DNA of 64,000 bases from Fibrobacter sp. UWB4 (GTDB lineage: Bacteria > Fibrobacterota > Fibrobacteria > Fibrobacterales > Fibrobacteraceae). The position numbers and the translations under genes were made by a program. Location: assembly GCF_002210345.1 (NCBI RefSeq), contig NZ_MWQI01000008.1, positions 1 through 64,000 of the forward strand, given 5' to 3'. Shown one piece after another: positions 63,424 to 64,000 of this stretch (positions are counted from its first letter, which is position 1; each line of letters begins with the position of its first letter). Below the pieces are notes generated by a model, which was not told the origin of the DNA, searched no databases, and worked only from the letters and a program-made list of their open reading frames with translations.

Positions 63424-64000
63424 ATGTGGGATAAATCGTATTTAGAAAAGTTGAGCGAACGCAACGCCAAGGCTCAGGCCGGTGGCGGCGCCGCTCGTGT
63501 AGAAAAGCAACATTCCCAGGGTAAGCTCACGGCTCGCGAACGCCTTGAAATCCTTTTTGACAAGGGCACGTTCAAGGAAATCGGTGCCATGCGCCTTTCC
63601 CAGAGCATCGAACTCCCGGAATCCAAGCGCATTTACGGTGACGGTGTCGTAACGGGTTACGGCAAGATCAATGGCCGCCCGGTTTACGCTTGCTCCCAGG
63701 ACTTCACGGTGAGCGGCGGTTCTCTCGGTTCCGCACACGCCAAAAAGATCTGCCACGTGATGGACCTCGCCCTTGATTCCATGGTGCCGTTCATCAGCAT
63801 CAACGATGGCGGTGGCGCCCGTATCGAAGAAGGCGTTAGCTCCCTCGACGGTTACAGTGGCATCTTTGCCCGTAACACTTGGGCAAGCGGCGTGATTCCG
63901 CAGATTTCCGTGATTCTCGGACCGTGCGCAGGTGGTGCTTGCTACTCCCCGGCTATCACAGACTTTATCTTCATGACCGAAAAGACGAGCCAGATGTTCA
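63424..64000 (+). CDS. Acyl-CoA carboxylase carboxyltransferase (beta) chain, partial
   Basis: The first 192 codons; the gene runs off the right edge. N-terminal GKLTARERLEILFDKGTFKE, then FTVSGGSLGSAHAKKICHVMDLA and GGGARIEEGVSSLDGYSGIF, LGPCAGGACYSPAITDFIFM: the carboxyltransferase fold of propionyl-CoA carboxylase beta / methylmalonyl-CoA decarboxylase alpha. An AGGAA site lies before the ATG. Next to fabD it might supply malonyl- or methylmalonyl-CoA, but it could equally belong to propionate or succinate metabolism; the missing downstream genes would decide. Confidence 0.88.
   Translation, partial: MWDKSYLEKLSERNAKAQAGGGAARVEKQHSQGKLTARERLEILFDKGTFKEIGAMRLSQSIELPESKRIYGDGVVTGYGKINGRPVYACSQDFTVSGGSLGSAHAKKICHVMDLALDSMVPFISINDGGGARIEEGVSSLDGYSGIFARNTWASGVIPQISVILGPCAGGACYSPAITDFIFMTEKTSQMF

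Overview
The window looks like a chromosomal segment of a Fibrobacter species (Fibrobacterota, FCB superphylum). Four things point there: a lexA promoter carrying TGCTCAGTTGTGCA, one base from the LexA box I recall for F. succinogenes; a V-type ATPase operon in the order E-DUF2764-A-B-D-I-K-K; a type IX secretion C-terminal tail on the first gene; and a CotH-family lipoprotein with a long Ser-rich linker. Promoters often carry a TATATTTG or TATCTTTGG box, like the TAnnTTTG element of Bacteroidetes. No phage, transposase, CRISPR array or rRNA gene is visible. Almost everything is chromosomal housekeeping or envelope biology.

Layout. 1-12 kb: end of a secreted T9SS protein, malate dehydrogenase (-), hisS, then a surface O-acylation operon (SGNH, SGNH, MBOAT), a small lipoprotein, an M23-LysM peptidase and a CLC chloride transporter (-). 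12-17.3 kb: a DUF3098-like membrane protein followed directly by tRNA-Val and tRNA-Asp, then a leftward set (M23 peptidase, lamin-tail-domain protein, two predicted outer-membrane proteins) and a NIF3-like protein. 17.5-26.8 kb: metK, then the leftward V-ATPase operon. 27-32 kb: two membrane proteins, aspS, and an acetolactate-synthase-like gene with an overlooked 57-codon ORF after it. 32.2-38.4 kb: two divergent, perfect sigma-54 promoters, the rightward one driving a circularly permuted ATP-grasp / alpha-E / transglutaminase operon. 38.7-43.3 kb: CotH lipoprotein, a membrane protein, a repeat region built from copies of the tRNA-Pro 3' end, tRNA-Pro and lexA. 43.5-52 kb: a DksA-type zinc-finger protein with an H1-like tail, cyclophilin, lepA, a signal peptidase homologue with Arg at the catalytic Lys position, a DUF2062-DUF1015 fusion, a GreB-like factor and TatD. 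52-56.3 kb: a cyclic-di-GMP phosphodiesterase and glutamate dehydrogenase, separated by 800 bases rich in hairpins. 56.7-64 kb: patatin, PlsC, FabZ, FabG, a fused ketosynthase/chain-length-factor-like protein and ACP (all leftward), then fabD and an acyl-CoA carboxylase beta chain (rightward).

How the genes work together. The last 8 kb is a complete acyl-chain module: malonyl loading (FabD), carrier (ACP), condensation (KS fused to a catalytically dead KS), ketoreduction (FabG), dehydration (FabZ), and acyl transfer or release (PlsC, patatin). The SGNH/MBOAT trio probably acylates a surface glycan. The ATP-grasp operon has the composition of predicted peptide or amide ligase systems.

The non-coding DNA is unusually structured. 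It holds arrays of 7-base units, about 15 palindromes ending in ATGACA, hairpin elements whose stems differ by compensatory changes, and tandem pieces of a tRNA gene. The most promising items are the KS-pseudoKS fusion, the paired sigma-54 promoters with their ATP-grasp operon, the covarying hairpin families and the heptad arrays.
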